Positions 17,624 through 25,402 of a stretch of 64,000 nucleotides of DNA are shown here, in pieces. The notes under the pieces are model-generated. The model worked only from the letters and a program-made list of their open reading frames with translations. It was not told where the DNA came from and searched no databases. The position numbers and the translations under genes are program-made. How positions within the stretch are numbered: position 1 is the stretch's first letter; each line of letters starts with the position of its first letter. The DNA comes from Limenecus sp048360435 (GTDB lineage: Bacteria > Cyanobacteriota > Vampirovibrionia > Gastranaerophilales > Gastranaerophilaceae), in NCBI GenBank assembly GCA_048360435.1, contig DBGCOP010000022.1, positions 31,292 through 95,291 on the forward strand, in the 5' to 3' direction.

Positions 17624-18328
17624 CTATGCTGCCTGATTTATCCAATTCAATCCGCACTGCCCTGAAAACATATGTGCATCGCCTGAGAAATAAGAATTTT
17701 CTTTGAATGTTCCGTCCGGACAAAGGTAACTTCTGTCAAATTTATCAACGAAACTGCCTTTGAATTTTGAGTCATAAACTCTTGTAACAACTCCTCTTCG
17801 GCTTGTGTGTGTTTCAAGAGTTATCACTCTTCCGTTTCTTAAATGGTATGTTTTTTTTCTTCCGGCTGTCACTCCTTTTATGAAATCAGGAAAAAATATC
17901 TGTTCTCGGACATTGTTTTTTCCGACAAGATTTGTCAAAATTTTGTCTAACTCTTTTGGATTAATTTCTTCGCCATTTTTCAAAGTTTTGAAATAATTTT
18001 CAAAACTTTTTGTCAGCAGTTCTCGTTCGTTACCGAGTTTGTAAATTCTCGGTGGTACGGCTCCATTTTTCTGAGGCTTGCACCTGAAAAAATCCTTTAT
18101 ATTTTTAAGAAGGATTTTTCCCTGATTTTTAAGGTAATTTTTGTTCTTTATTCCATAAACCAGAACAGCCCCAACCCCTATTAAAAGAGCGGCTTCTTTG
18201 ATATAATTCGGACTTTTTTCTTCTTTTGACTGTTTGAATGCAGGCGTATTTTGCGCCTTTTTCTTCATTGGAAGCGAGGTGGAGTTTTGAGATTTTGAAA
18301 TGGGGCTTGTCGGTTGAAAATGAATCAT
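17624..18328 (-). CDS. Orphan protein with single membrane segment
   Basis: A 234-residue protein from ATG 18328, which has gaaagg upstream; a longer frame to 18442 has no ribosome site. The N-terminal 50 residues are polar and contain PAFKQS, followed by a membrane helix at about 57-73 (AALLIGVGAVLVYGI), a basic linker, and a C-terminal domain with many charged and aromatic residues ending in SGDAHMFSGQCGLNWINQAA. The tail region, with YDSKFKGSFVDKFDRSYLCPDGTF, could be a small enzymatic or binding domain. Not recognised. It lies beside the lepA-tail repeat, just outside the repeat-bounded island. Confidence 0.65.
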   Translation of the reverse strand: MIHFQPTSPISKSQNSTSLPMKKKAQNTPAFKQSKEEKSPNYIKEAALLIGVGAVLVYGIKNKNYLKNQGKILLKNIKDFFRCKPQKNGAVPPRIYKLGNERELLTKSFENYFKTLKNGEEINPKELDKILTNLVGKNNVREQIFFPDFIKGVTAGRKKTYHLRNGRVITLETHTSRRGVVTRVYDSKFKGSFVDKFDRSYLCPDGTFKENSYFSGDAHMFSGQCGLNWINQAA

Positions 18329-18432
18329 AAATTGCCTTTCTTTCACAAAGGTATAAAAATGGTGAAGAAATATTATTGCTTGTTTTAAGGCGGTGGTGCT
18401 TATAATTTTAACAAAATTTAAAAATATAAAAT

Positions 18433-18475
18433 TATTCTTCACTCAGACTCAAAACAGCCATGAAAGCTTCTTGCG
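18433..18475 (-). repeat. Displaced copy of the lepA 3' end (direct repeat A)
   Basis: 43 bases matching 19982-20024, the true 3' end of lepA, with one mismatch (18441/19990). On the minus strand it encodes the last 13 LepA residues (EAFMAVLSLSEE) plus a stop codon. The difference is synonymous. It is in the same orientation as lepA and lies 1,549 bases away, as expected of an attachment-site duplication or an exchange of 3' ends. Confidence 0.9.
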
Positions 18476-18487
18476 AGGTGAACTATT

Positions 18488-18597
18488 TTTCATAATACTG
18501 TATTCATTTTTATATTGGTGGGCTGTGACAGTGTAAAATCAACATTTTTCTCCTTAATTTTGTACGTCAATAACACCAATTGAAAAATCAATTGGTG
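18488..18597 (+). repeat. Orphan copy of the 3' end of the small membrane gene
   Basis: About 110 bases nearly identical (about three differences including one indel) to 19638-19746, which covers the last codons of the 129-residue membrane gene, its stop and the CACCAATTGA/TCAATTGGTG hairpin. Here no intact reading frame precedes it, so it looks like the remnant of a second cassette. Confidence 0.9.
18574..18597. repeat. Perfect inverted repeat, copy 1
   Basis: CACCAATTGA (18574-18583) and TCAATTGGTG (18588-18597) around AAAA. It lacks the T tract of a standard terminator. The same hairpin recurs at 19723-19746, so it travels with the cassette end and may be a recombination or termination signal. 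Confidence 0.8.
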
Positions 18598-18627
18598 CAG
18601 TCAGTTTTTGTTTATAAAGAGTAAAAA

Positions 18628-19260
18628 TTAGTCTATATAAACATGATTGCCGTTTATTGTAACCCACCTGCCGGAGCCGTTTTTTGATGAACTCTTTGAA
18701 GAAGAGTTATTGTTTTTAAAAATAGGATATTTTCTTTTTCTTTCTTCTTGCATTTGGTGATATCTGTTTTTTATGTCATCTGAAAGCTTTTGACTGGCAG
18801 ATTTAGTATCTTTATATTTTCTGGAATCATTTGGGTGTGTAACCAGTTCTCCTTTTTTCATTTTTTGCATTACTTCTTTTGCTATAATATCATCGAGTTC
18901 ACCTCTCCAGGCTTTTGATTTAACAGCAGCAATACTGCCTATGTCTTTGGCAATTTTCTGGGCAATTTTTCTTCCTTCTGCATTATTCCATTTATCCATG
19001 TTTTCTTCACCTGAAGATTGCCCCATTTTATTTCTGCCATCAGATTCATGTTTATCGCCTAACAATTTGCTTATGCCCGCATTAGACTTTAATGCGGTAT
19101 CTGCTGCTGCAAATGTATGTTTAAATGCATCCGCTTCGTTATTCCAAGCATCGTGTTTTCCTTTTCCTATCTCAAATCCATATATTTTTTGATATTTTTT
19201 AGTTTTTGCATAGATTTCAGAACTGTAATTATTAGACATATTGTTTTTTTTATTAGACAT
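18628..19260 (-). CDS. Toxin-like protein with DUF6973-type core
   Basis: A 210-residue, highly charged protein with aaagga before ATG 19260. Residues about 40-105 carry the pattern N-x-x-DAFxH ... KHE ... MDxWNNxxGRxIA (here NEADAFKHTFAAAD, GDKHES, NMDKWNNAEGRKIAQ), which resembles the DUF6973 core found at the C-termini of polymorphic toxins and some secreted proteins. A later KEVMQKMKKGELVTHP stretch also fits. There is no signal peptide. The Ser/Lys/Asn-rich tail ends in GRWVTINGNHVYID. It is divergently paired with a small membrane gene and enclosed by lepA-tail repeats, so a toxin/immunity or bacteriocin-type cassette is the working guess. Confidence 0.6.
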   Translation of the reverse strand: MSNKKNNMSNNYSSEIYAKTKKYQKIYGFEIGKGKHDAWNNEADAFKHTFAAADTALKSNAGISKLLGDKHESDGRNKMGQSSGEENMDKWNNAEGRKIAQKIAKDIGSIAAVKSKAWRGELDDIIAKEVMQKMKKGELVTHPNDSRKYKDTKSASQKLSDDIKNRYHQMQEERKRKYPIFKNNNSSSKSSSKNGSGRWVTINGNHVYID

Positions 19261-19296
19261 TTTTATATCCTTTCATTTTTGTAGTAATTTTATGTA

Positions 19297-19686
19297 ATGA
19301 GATTAAAAGATTTAATATCATTAAAATTTTTATGTTTCTTTGCATATCTGAACATAGTATTTTCTTTTTGCAATTTAATTATTCAGGAGGCATTTTATTA
19401 TATTCTCAATGATTTATTGCAAACAAAAATATATTTAACACTTGAAAATATATGTGATATTTATACAATTTTTTTGTTTACTGCATATTTATTGATAATA
19501 ATTGCTATTGCCGAATTCTTTTACAGAAAGAAAATAAATTACAAAAAAAACGTTTCACAACATAAGAATATTTATAAAAAAGCATTATCATTTATTGCTT
19601 TGTTTTTCTTTTATATCGGATTGTTGTATGAATTATGTTTCATAATACTATATTCATTTTTATATTGGTGGGCTGTGACAGCGTAA
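19297..19686 (+). CDS. Small integral membrane protein, candidate immunity protein
   Basis: A 129-residue protein with about three to four membrane helices (residues 8-30, 50-75, 93-127) and a basic loop at 73-92. I recognise no family. It starts 36 bases from the divergent toxin-like gene, and its 3' end plus hairpin is present a second time at 18488-18597. Small multi-pass membrane proteins beside toxins often act as immunity proteins for membrane-active or imported toxins; here that is inference from position only. Very low G+C, even for this window, hints at acquisition. Confidence 0.6.
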   Translation: MRLKDLISLKFLCFFAYLNIVFSFCNLIIQEAFYYILNDLLQTKIYLTLENICDIYTIFLFTAYLLIIIAIAEFFYRKKINYKKNVSQHKNIYKKALSFIALFFFYIGLLYELCFIILYSFLYWWAVTA

Positions 19687-19722
19687 AATCAACATTTTTC
19701 TCCTTAATTTTTACGTCAATAA

Positions 19723-19746
19723 CACCAATTGAAAAATCAATTGGTG
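19723..19746. repeat. Perfect inverted repeat, copy 2
   Basis: The same hairpin as 18574-18597, located about 37 bases after the stop codon of the small membrane gene. Between here and the end of lepA (19747-19980) no gene is seen; a short dyad GAGGT/ACCTC lies near 19905. Confidence 0.8.
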
Positions 19747-19980
19747 AGAATATGTTTGTATTTCATGAAGAACAAAAAATAAGTAACTATTGAAAAAAAG
19801 ACATAGTTACACTGCTGCTTCATGCAAAAATTTTGAAATTAAATTGCATTACTCCCCGGCTTAGCTGAATACTGTTGAATTACTGATTTATACAACTTAC
19901 CGAGAGAGGTATAAACCTCAATATTAGTATAGCCTGATTTTGAATTAATGTATATAGTTAGGACTTGAAATCCATAAAGC

Positions 19981-21789
19981 CTATTCTTCGCTCAGACTCA
20001 AAACAGCCATGAAAGCTTCTTGCGGAACTTCAACACGTCCGACGGCTTTCATACGTTTCTTACCTTTTTTCTGTTTTTCCAAAAGCTTTCTCTTACGGGA
20101 AATGTCACCGCCGTAACATTTGTCAAGAACGCTTTTTCGAAGAGCCTTGATGTTTGTTCTGGCAATGATTCTTCCGCCTACGGCAGCCTGAATCGGAACT
20201 TCAAACATCTGTCGGGGAATGATGTCTTTCAGCTTTGCTGTGAGTTTTTGACCTACATAAAAGGCATTGTCCTTGTGAACAATTGCGCTCAGCGCATCGA
20301 CGACCTCGCCTGCGAGCATGATATCAAGCTTCACAAGGTCGGAGCGTTTGTATTCTTTGAACTCATAGTCCATACTTGCGTAACCTTTTGTTCTTGACTT
20401 GAGCTGGTCGTAAAAATCAACAATAACTTCGCTCAACGGCATTTCATATTCCAAATCCACACGCACTTTGTCAATGTAGTGCATGTTTATAAAATTTCCC
20501 CTTTTTGACTGGCAAAGATCCATGAGCGTTCCGACATAGTCGTTTGGTGCAATTATGTTAACTTTGACATAAGGCTCTTCAATATATTCACGATACTGAG
20601 GGTCTGGCAGATTTGCAGGGTTGTCCACAGCCTCCATTGTTCCGTCTGTTTTGTAAACGTGATAAATTACGGAAGGTGCTGTCGTAACAAGCGAAAGGTC
20701 ATATTCCCTCTCAAGCCTTTCTTGAGCAATCTCCATGTGAAGCATCCCCAAAAAACCGCATCTGAAACCGAATCCGAGAGCGGAGGATGTTTCAGGCTCA
20801 AATGTGATTGAAGAATCGTTGAGCTTGAGCTTTTCAAGCGACTCTTTGAGGTCTTGATAGTCTTCGTTGTCCACGGGATAAAGACCTGAAAAAACAACCG
20901 GAAGTGCTTCTTTGTAACCCGGAAGCGGCTCGGCTGCGGGTTTTTCTGTGTGCGTGACCGTGTCTCCGACAAAACGCGTAAGCTCTTTAATCGAACACGC
21001 CATATACCCTACATCACCTGTTCTCAGCTCTTTTACAGGAACTCTGTTCGGGTTGAGGTATCCCAGCTCAACCACTTCGTATTTGTTTCCTGATGCCATA
21101 AACTTTATGCTGTCGCCGACTTTGATATTTCCGTCTACAACTTTGAAAAAGCAAAGTGTGCCAAGATACGGGTCATAAGCACTGTCAAAAACGAGAGCTC
21201 TTAAAGGCTTGTCTGATGTGTCCTCAGGCGGCGGAACAAACTTAACTATTGCTTCAAGAATGTCTTCTATTCCGATTCCTGCTTTGGCACTGGCCGGGAT
21301 TGCGTGTTCCGAATCGATTCCGAGAATTTCTTCAATCTCTTCTTTTACTCTGTCCACATCCGCAGACGGCAGATCAATTTTGTTGATAACGGGGATTATT
21401 TCAAGGTCCTGTTCAATAGCAAGATATGCGTTCGCAAGGGTCTGTGCTTCAACACCCTGAGTTGAGTCCACTATCAAAAGAGCACCTTCGCACGCAGCTA
21501 GCGAACGTGAAACTTCGTAAGAAAAATCAACGTGACCGGGGGTATCAATCAGATTCAGTTCATATTCCTGGCCGTCTTTTGCTGTATATTTCATACGTGC
21601 TGCGTTGAGCTTGATTGTGATTCCTCTTTCACGCTCAATGTCCATTGAATCGAGGAGCTGGTTTTGCATATCTCGTTGTGCAACAGTTCCCGTGTATTCA
21701 AGCAAACGGTCAGCCAGAGTGGACTTTCCGTGGTCAATGTGGGCAATTATACAAAAGTTTCTTACGTTTTTAATATTTCTGCTTGTCAT
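19981..21789 (-). CDS. lepA: Elongation factor 4
   Basis: Ribosome back-translocating GTPase. The 602-residue protein is full length: IAHIDHGKSTLADRLLE (G1), GITIKLNA (G2), DTPGHVDFSYEV (G3), NKIDLPSAD (G4), SAKAGIG (G5), followed by domains II and III, then the LepA-specific C-terminal domain with RKRKLLEKQKKGKKRMK and the QEAFMAVLSLSEE end. The last 43 bases of the gene are repeated 1.55 kb downstream, bracketing a small island; the reading frame itself is intact. Confidence 0.98.
   Translation of the reverse strand: MTSRNIKNVRNFCIIAHIDHGKSTLADRLLEYTGTVAQRDMQNQLLDSMDIERERGITIKLNAARMKYTAKDGQEYELNLIDTPGHVDFSYEVSRSLAACEGALLIVDSTQGVEAQTLANAYLAIEQDLEIIPVINKIDLPSADVDRVKEEIEEILGIDSEHAIPASAKAGIGIEDILEAIVKFVPPPEDTSDKPLRALVFDSAYDPYLGTLCFFKVVDGNIKVGDSIKFMASGNKYEVVELGYLNPNRVPVKELRTGDVGYMACSIKELTRFVGDTVTHTEKPAAEPLPGYKEALPVVFSGLYPVDNEDYQDLKESLEKLKLNDSSITFEPETSSALGFGFRCGFLGMLHMEIAQERLEREYDLSLVTTAPSVIYHVYKTDGTMEAVDNPANLPDPQYREYIEEPYVKVNIIAPNDYVGTLMDLCQSKRGNFINMHYIDKVRVDLEYEMPLSEVIVDFYDQLKSRTKGYASMDYEFKEYKRSDLVKLDIMLAGEVVDALSAIVHKDNAFYVGQKLTAKLKDIIPRQMFEVPIQAAVGGRIIARTNIKALRKSVLDKCYGGDISRKRKLLEKQKKGKKRMKAVGRVEVPQEAFMAVLSLSEE
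19982..20024 (-). repeat. lepA 3' end, direct repeat B
   Basis: The in-gene member of the 43-base direct repeat whose second copy lies at 18433-18475. Together they delimit the toxin-like/membrane gene island. Confidence 0.9.
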
Positions 21790-21834
21790 AAGTAAAGTAT
21801 ATAGGAAAAAGCGATTTTGTAAAACTCTGCACTT

Positions 21835-22053
21835 TTAGTCTATATCTTTCAAAAGGACGTTGATATCAATGTCGAGTGCTCTGGCAATGTCGTGGACTAC
21901 AAAAATGGAAGGAGTTTGCCAGCCGTTTTCAATCGAGCTGAGCGAACGAGCAGACAAGCCAATAGCGGCAGAAATATTTTCTTGTGAAATTTTCTTTCTG
22001 TTGCGCTCTGCTCTAATGTTTGCCGCTAATTTGTCGATTCTTTTGTCTCTCAT
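21835..22053 (-). CDS. XRE-family HTH transcriptional regulator
   Basis: A 72-residue DNA-binding protein. The helix-turn-helix reads RKISQENISAAIGLSARSLS, followed by SIENGWQTPS, the usual XRE layout. It has no sensor domain. It is divergent from the small gene at 22158, and the region between them holds a 36-base dyad that overlaps the promoter of 22158, so it probably represses that gene and itself. Confidence 0.88.
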   Translation of the reverse strand: MRDKRIDKLAANIRAERNRKKISQENISAAIGLSARSLSSIENGWQTPSIFVVHDIARALDIDINVLLKDID

Positions 22054-22070
22054 AACTATATGTTAATGTC

Positions 22071-22099
22071 TTGACTAAATATAAAAAATGAAGTTTAAT
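22071..22099 (+). promoter_or_regulatory. Promoter of the 66-residue gene
   Basis: TTGACT (22071-22076), 17-base spacer, TTTAAT (22094-22099). The -10 element lies inside the dyad operator at 22088-22123, with the expected start near its centre. Confidence 0.6.
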
Positions 22100-22123
22100 T
22101 CTTATATAAGAAGTAGACTTCAT
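22088..22123. promoter_or_regulatory. Nested dyad operator
   Basis: ATGAAGT (22088-22094) and ACTTCAT (22117-22123) are placed symmetrically around the perfect palindrome TTCTTATATAAGAA (22099-22112), four bases on each side. It lies in the intergenic region of a divergent XRE regulator and small gene, and is the most likely site for that regulator. Confidence 0.7.
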
Positions 22124-22157
22124 GTTTAAGAAAAAAGTTTCATAAAAAGGAGGAATT

Positions 22158-22358
22158 ATGCCAAAAGAAATTTTGGACAAAAAAGAAATTGAAAAACTCT
22201 ACCTCGAAGCTCGCCAAAATGTCTACAAATCTTTCAATTCCTTCCAAAACGTGGAATCCGCAAATTCAGAGTGCTTCTTTTCCGCTCTTAAAGATGTAAA
22301 TAAAAGTTTTGCTGTCGTTGACACAATTATAAAAAATCTTTTGACAATGTCAAACTAA
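22158..22358 (+). CDS. Small helical protein, possibly controlled by the XRE regulator
   Basis: A 66-residue protein with a strong ribosome site (aaaaggagg). It is predicted mostly helical: EILDKKEIEKLYLEARQNVYKSF and a second helix FFSALKDVNKSFAVVDTIIKNLL. There is no membrane segment or recognised motif. The promoter overlaps a large dyad, so the gene is probably repressed under normal growth. Its role is unknown; a phage-derived or stress-module protein is possible. Confidence 0.65.
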   Translation: MPKEILDKKEIEKLYLEARQNVYKSFNSFQNVESANSECFFSALKDVNKSFAVVDTIIKNLLTMSN

Positions 22359-22375
22359 TCTGCCCCGAGCTTTTT

Positions 22376-23269
22376 TTAAACCTGTTTTTCAGATTTTTGA
22401 ACCCTGTTTGCAATCATGTTTCCCAATCCGACAGCTGCGCTTAAAGCTACGGCTGTAATTGCATAAGTGCTGTATGCACCTGTGTAGTTCTTTGCAAGCT
22501 GTTTAAGCTGTTCCGGTTTCAGATATTTTTTTGCCATTTTTATGCCTTTTACAGAGGCTGCTGCTTCTTCAATCAAGGTTGGCAAAAAGGTTGCAAAGGT
22601 TATTTTTCCAGCATTGTTTTTGACAAAATCTTTTGTCTTTTCCCAGCCTGATTTCGGGTGGTCTTTTGATTCGGGCTTGACTGTATGGAATAAACTTGCT
22701 GCAAACAGTCCCAAACCAACAACAGGAACATTATATGGAGTGAGTGTTCTTGCCTGCTGCATAAATTTCATCAGTTTTGACGAATTGTGATTCAGTGCGT
22801 GTCCGAGTTCGTGGAAAACTGACGAATATGCGCCCTTTTCTCCGATATAAGCTGTGTTGTTTTTGTTTACGAAGGCTGCATTTCCTCCGTATTCAAACAT
22901 TTTTCCGAACTTTTGGGCAATTCTTACACCGAAAGGCTGTTTTTTTGTGAATTGCGTAATCTCCTGTGTCACTTCGTTTACATTTGAGGAGTTTACATAT
23001 TTTATTTTTACGCCTTTATCGGCAAGACCTGTGTCTTTCAGGGCATTTGACGCATATCTTTTAATGTTTTCTAAGGTGTCTACTTCGGGCATAAGAATTT
23101 TCATTGATTCTCCCACCTGTTTAAGTTTGCTTTCAACAGGTTTTGAAACTGCATCGTAAAAAACATAAGCTGACGGTGCGGCAGCAACGGTTGCTCCGAT
23201 GATTCCGGAGGTAATTGTGTTTTTCTTTGAAGGTTGATAATTTCCCTGTTGAATACTTTGAACTTCCAT
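22376..23269 (-). CDS. Predicted membrane-associated zinc metallopeptidase
   Basis: A 297-residue protein with the zinc motif HELGH at 153-157 (FHELGHALNH) and a downstream acidic pair E234/E235 in LIEEAAASVKG that could supply the third ligand, giving a gluzincin-like layout. Hydrophobic segments lie at about 19-37, 183-194 and 266-288. The N-terminal 18 residues are polar. I cannot place it in a named MEROPS family. It is convergent with the 66-residue gene. A second HExxH protein of this genome sits at 52378-53580. Confidence 0.75.
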   Translation of the reverse strand: MEVQSIQQGNYQPSKKNTITSGIIGATVAAAPSAYVFYDAVSKPVESKLKQVGESMKILMPEVDTLENIKRYASNALKDTGLADKGVKIKYVNSSNVNEVTQEITQFTKKQPFGVRIAQKFGKMFEYGGNAAFVNKNNTAYIGEKGAYSSVFHELGHALNHNSSKLMKFMQQARTLTPYNVPVVGLGLFAASLFHTVKPESKDHPKSGWEKTKDFVKNNAGKITFATFLPTLIEEAAASVKGIKMAKKYLKPEQLKQLAKNYTGAYSTYAITAVALSAAVGLGNMIANRVQKSEKQV

Positions 23270-23406
23270 TTAGACTTCCTTCATAAATTAACTTCACACA
23301 GAGATAAAAACATGTAAATAAAAAAAATTGCTACTAAAATTTTATTTAGCAAAGATAATATAATTAACCGAACAATTAATTAACGTTTAGATAAAGGAAA
23401 ATAATT

Positions 23407-24939
23407 ATGACAGACAAAAAAAGAGTTATACTCTGTATCATGGACGGCTGGGGATTGAACAAGGACTGCACAAAAAATGCTGTTTGTGCGGCAAAAACCC
23501 CCAACTTTGACAGACTAAAACAGGAAGAAAAATTTACCACAATCAATGCCTCCGGCGAATATGTAGGTCTGCCTGACGGACAAATGGGCAACAGCGAAGT
23601 AGGCCACCTCAACCTCGGTGCAGGAAGAATTGTTTATCAGGATTTGACAAGAATCAACAAAGCTATCAGAGAAGGCTCATTTTTTGAGAACAAAGCCTTG
23701 AATGAGGCAATTGAACACGTTAAGAAAAACGATTCTTCATTACATCTTTACGGGCTTGTGTCAACAGGCGGGGTGCACAGTTCTTTTGACCACGTAAAAG
23801 CACTTGTGAAAATGGCAGCAGAAAAAGGACTTAAGAAAGTATACGTTCACGCTTTCTTAGACGGAAGAGACACTCCTCCGAAGAGCGCAGTCAACTTCCT
23901 CGCTGAACTTGAAGAAGAGCTCAAAAAGTATGGCTTGCCTCAAATTGCTACAATATCCGGAAGATACTGGGCAATGGACAGAGACAACCGCTGGGAAAGA
24001 GTTGAAAAAGCTTACAATGCGCTTCTTTTCGGCGAAGGCGAAAAAGCAGAAAACTCAGCTGAAGCAATCAAAGCTTCCTATGACAAAGATGTGACAGACG
24101 AATTTGTTGAACCAACAATCACAAATGCTGACCCTGACTCAAGAATAAAAGACAACGATGCTGTTATTTTCTTCAATTACAGACCGGACAGAGCCAGAGA
24201 AATCACAAGAGCAATGACTTTTGAAAACTTTGACGGCTTTGAAAGAAAAGCAAGAAGAAACAACCTGTTTTATGTGTGTTTCACCCAATATGACGAAACA
24301 TTCCCGTTACCGATTGCATTTCCGCCTGAAAAACTCACAAACATTCTGGGCGATGTGCTTGACGAAAACGGCGTGAAACAGTTCAGAACTGCTGAAACAG
24401 AAAAATATGCGCATATCACTTTCTTCTTCAACGGCGGCGAAGAAAAATCAGGCAAACTCGAAACCCGTGCACTCGTTGCTTCTCCTAAGGTTGCGACTTA
24501 TGACTTGCAGCCTGAAATGAGCGCACCTCAGGTTTGTGAAAATGTTATCAACGCACTCAAAGACCCTGAATACGGATTTATCCTTGTCAATTTTGCAAAC
24601 CCTGACATGGTTGGGCATACAGGTGTGTTTGAAGCAGCTGTAAAAGCCTGTGAAACTGTTGACGAGTGTGTGGGAAAAATTGCTCAGACAGCAAAAGAAA
24701 ACGGCGTGATTATGCTGCTTACGGCAGATCATGGCAACGCTGAAAAAATGGAGGATGAAAAAACTCACGCTCCGTTTACCGCTCACACAACAAATCCTGT
24801 TCCGTTCCTTTTGATTAACGGAAACAACGCTTATGAACTCAAAGACACCGGTGCATTGTGCGATGTGGCTCCGACTATTTTGCAGCTGCTCGGAATCAAA
24901 CAGCCTGCTGAAATGACGGGTGAGTCTTTGATTAAATAA
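23407..24939 (+). CDS. gpmI: 2,3-bisphosphoglycerate-independent phosphoglycerate mutase
   Basis: Manganese-dependent interconversion of 3- and 2-phosphoglycerate in glycolysis. The 510-residue protein is full length: ILCIMDGWGLN with the metal-binding Asp, PDGQMGNSEVGHLNLGAG with the catalytic Ser, HAFLDGRDTPPKSA, ISGRYWAMDRD, FFNYRPDRAREITRA, NFANPDMVGHTG and LLTADHGNAEKM. A ribosome site (aaagga) precedes ATG 23407. It is monocistronic, ending in a hairpin at 24983-25016. With fba it shows a conventional glycolytic core. Confidence 0.98.
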   Translation: MTDKKRVILCIMDGWGLNKDCTKNAVCAAKTPNFDRLKQEEKFTTINASGEYVGLPDGQMGNSEVGHLNLGAGRIVYQDLTRINKAIREGSFFENKALNEAIEHVKKNDSSLHLYGLVSTGGVHSSFDHVKALVKMAAEKGLKKVYVHAFLDGRDTPPKSAVNFLAELEEELKKYGLPQIATISGRYWAMDRDNRWERVEKAYNALLFGEGEKAENSAEAIKASYDKDVTDEFVEPTITNADPDSRIKDNDAVIFFNYRPDRAREITRAMTFENFDGFERKARRNNLFYVCFTQYDETFPLPIAFPPEKLTNILGDVLDENGVKQFRTAETEKYAHITFFFNGGEEKSGKLETRALVASPKVATYDLQPEMSAPQVCENVINALKDPEYGFILVNFANPDMVGHTGVFEAAVKACETVDECVGKIAQTAKENGVIMLLTADHGNAEKMEDEKTHAPFTAHTTNPVPFLLINGNNAYELKDTGALCDVAPTILQLLGIKQPAEMTGESLIK

Positions 24940-24965
24940 CCCGTTCGGGCTATCAATATTAATAA

Positions 24966-25001
24966 TTGTAAAGTTTACAATAAAAAGTGTCAAAATATAT
25001 T
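24966..25001 (+). promoter_or_regulatory. Promoter with palindromic -35 region for gene 25067
   Basis: The palindrome TTGTAAA-G-TTTACAA (24966-24980) contains a TTTACA -35; TATATT (24996-25001) follows at 16 bases. The promoter overlaps the gpmI terminator hairpin. Confidence 0.45.
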
Positions 25002-25016
25002 ATTTTGGCACTTTTA
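24983..25016 (+). terminator. Terminator of gpmI
   Basis: AAAAGTGTCAAAATA pairs with TATTTTGGCACTTTT (one G-T wobble) around a three-base loop. The T tail is part of the stem. Confidence 0.6.
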
Positions 25017-25066
25017 CTCTCAATACACAACGCTTTTTAGCAATTTTTAAAGAAAAAGGAGAAAAA

Positions 25067-25393
25067 ATGACTATCAACAGATTAGCAGCAAAAACTTTCA
25101 TCTCATCAATTTCACCAAAACTCAGAACTGCTGCAAGACAAGAGAGAAAAGCTTTAATCGAAGCTACAAAAAAAGATCCCGTAGGAACAGCTTTTGAAGC
25201 TGCAAAAGGAAAATTTTCATACGAAAACAACAATAAATTGACAGAAAAATTGAATGAATTGAACAAACAGTTTGCTGCACAACAGTATGAACAGGCACAG
25301 GCTAAAGCATTCACAAACAGAATGCCTATTGGTGATGCTGTTCACAAAGTACAGGCTGACAATGTTGTACACGCAAGCATGATTCTCGGTTAA
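25067..25393 (+). CDS. Small orphan soluble protein
   Basis: A 108-residue helical, charged protein (TINRLAAKTFISSISPKL, then a Lys/Glu/Gln-rich helix NKLTEKLNELNKQFAAQQYEQAQAKAF split over two turns). It has a strong ribosome site (aaaggag) and its own promoter, so it is probably well expressed. There is no membrane segment. It lies between gpmI and acsD, separated from acsD by a palindromic promoter. Not recognised. Confidence 0.7.
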   Translation: MTINRLAAKTFISSISPKLRTAARQERKALIEATKKDPVGTAFEAAKGKFSYENNNKLTEKLNELNKQFAAQQYEQAQAKAFTNRMPIGDAVHKVQADNVVHASMILG

Positions 25394-25402
25394 TTATATT
25401 AT

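Noticed and set aside
19747..19980. tRNA or small gene between the island and lepA
   Set aside because: No cloverleaf, no T-loop consensus and no credible reading frame; only a short GAGGT/ACCTC dyad.
18433..20024. Insertion sequence
   Set aside because: No transposase frame and no terminal inverted repeats at the borders; the borders are direct repeats of a gene 3' end.
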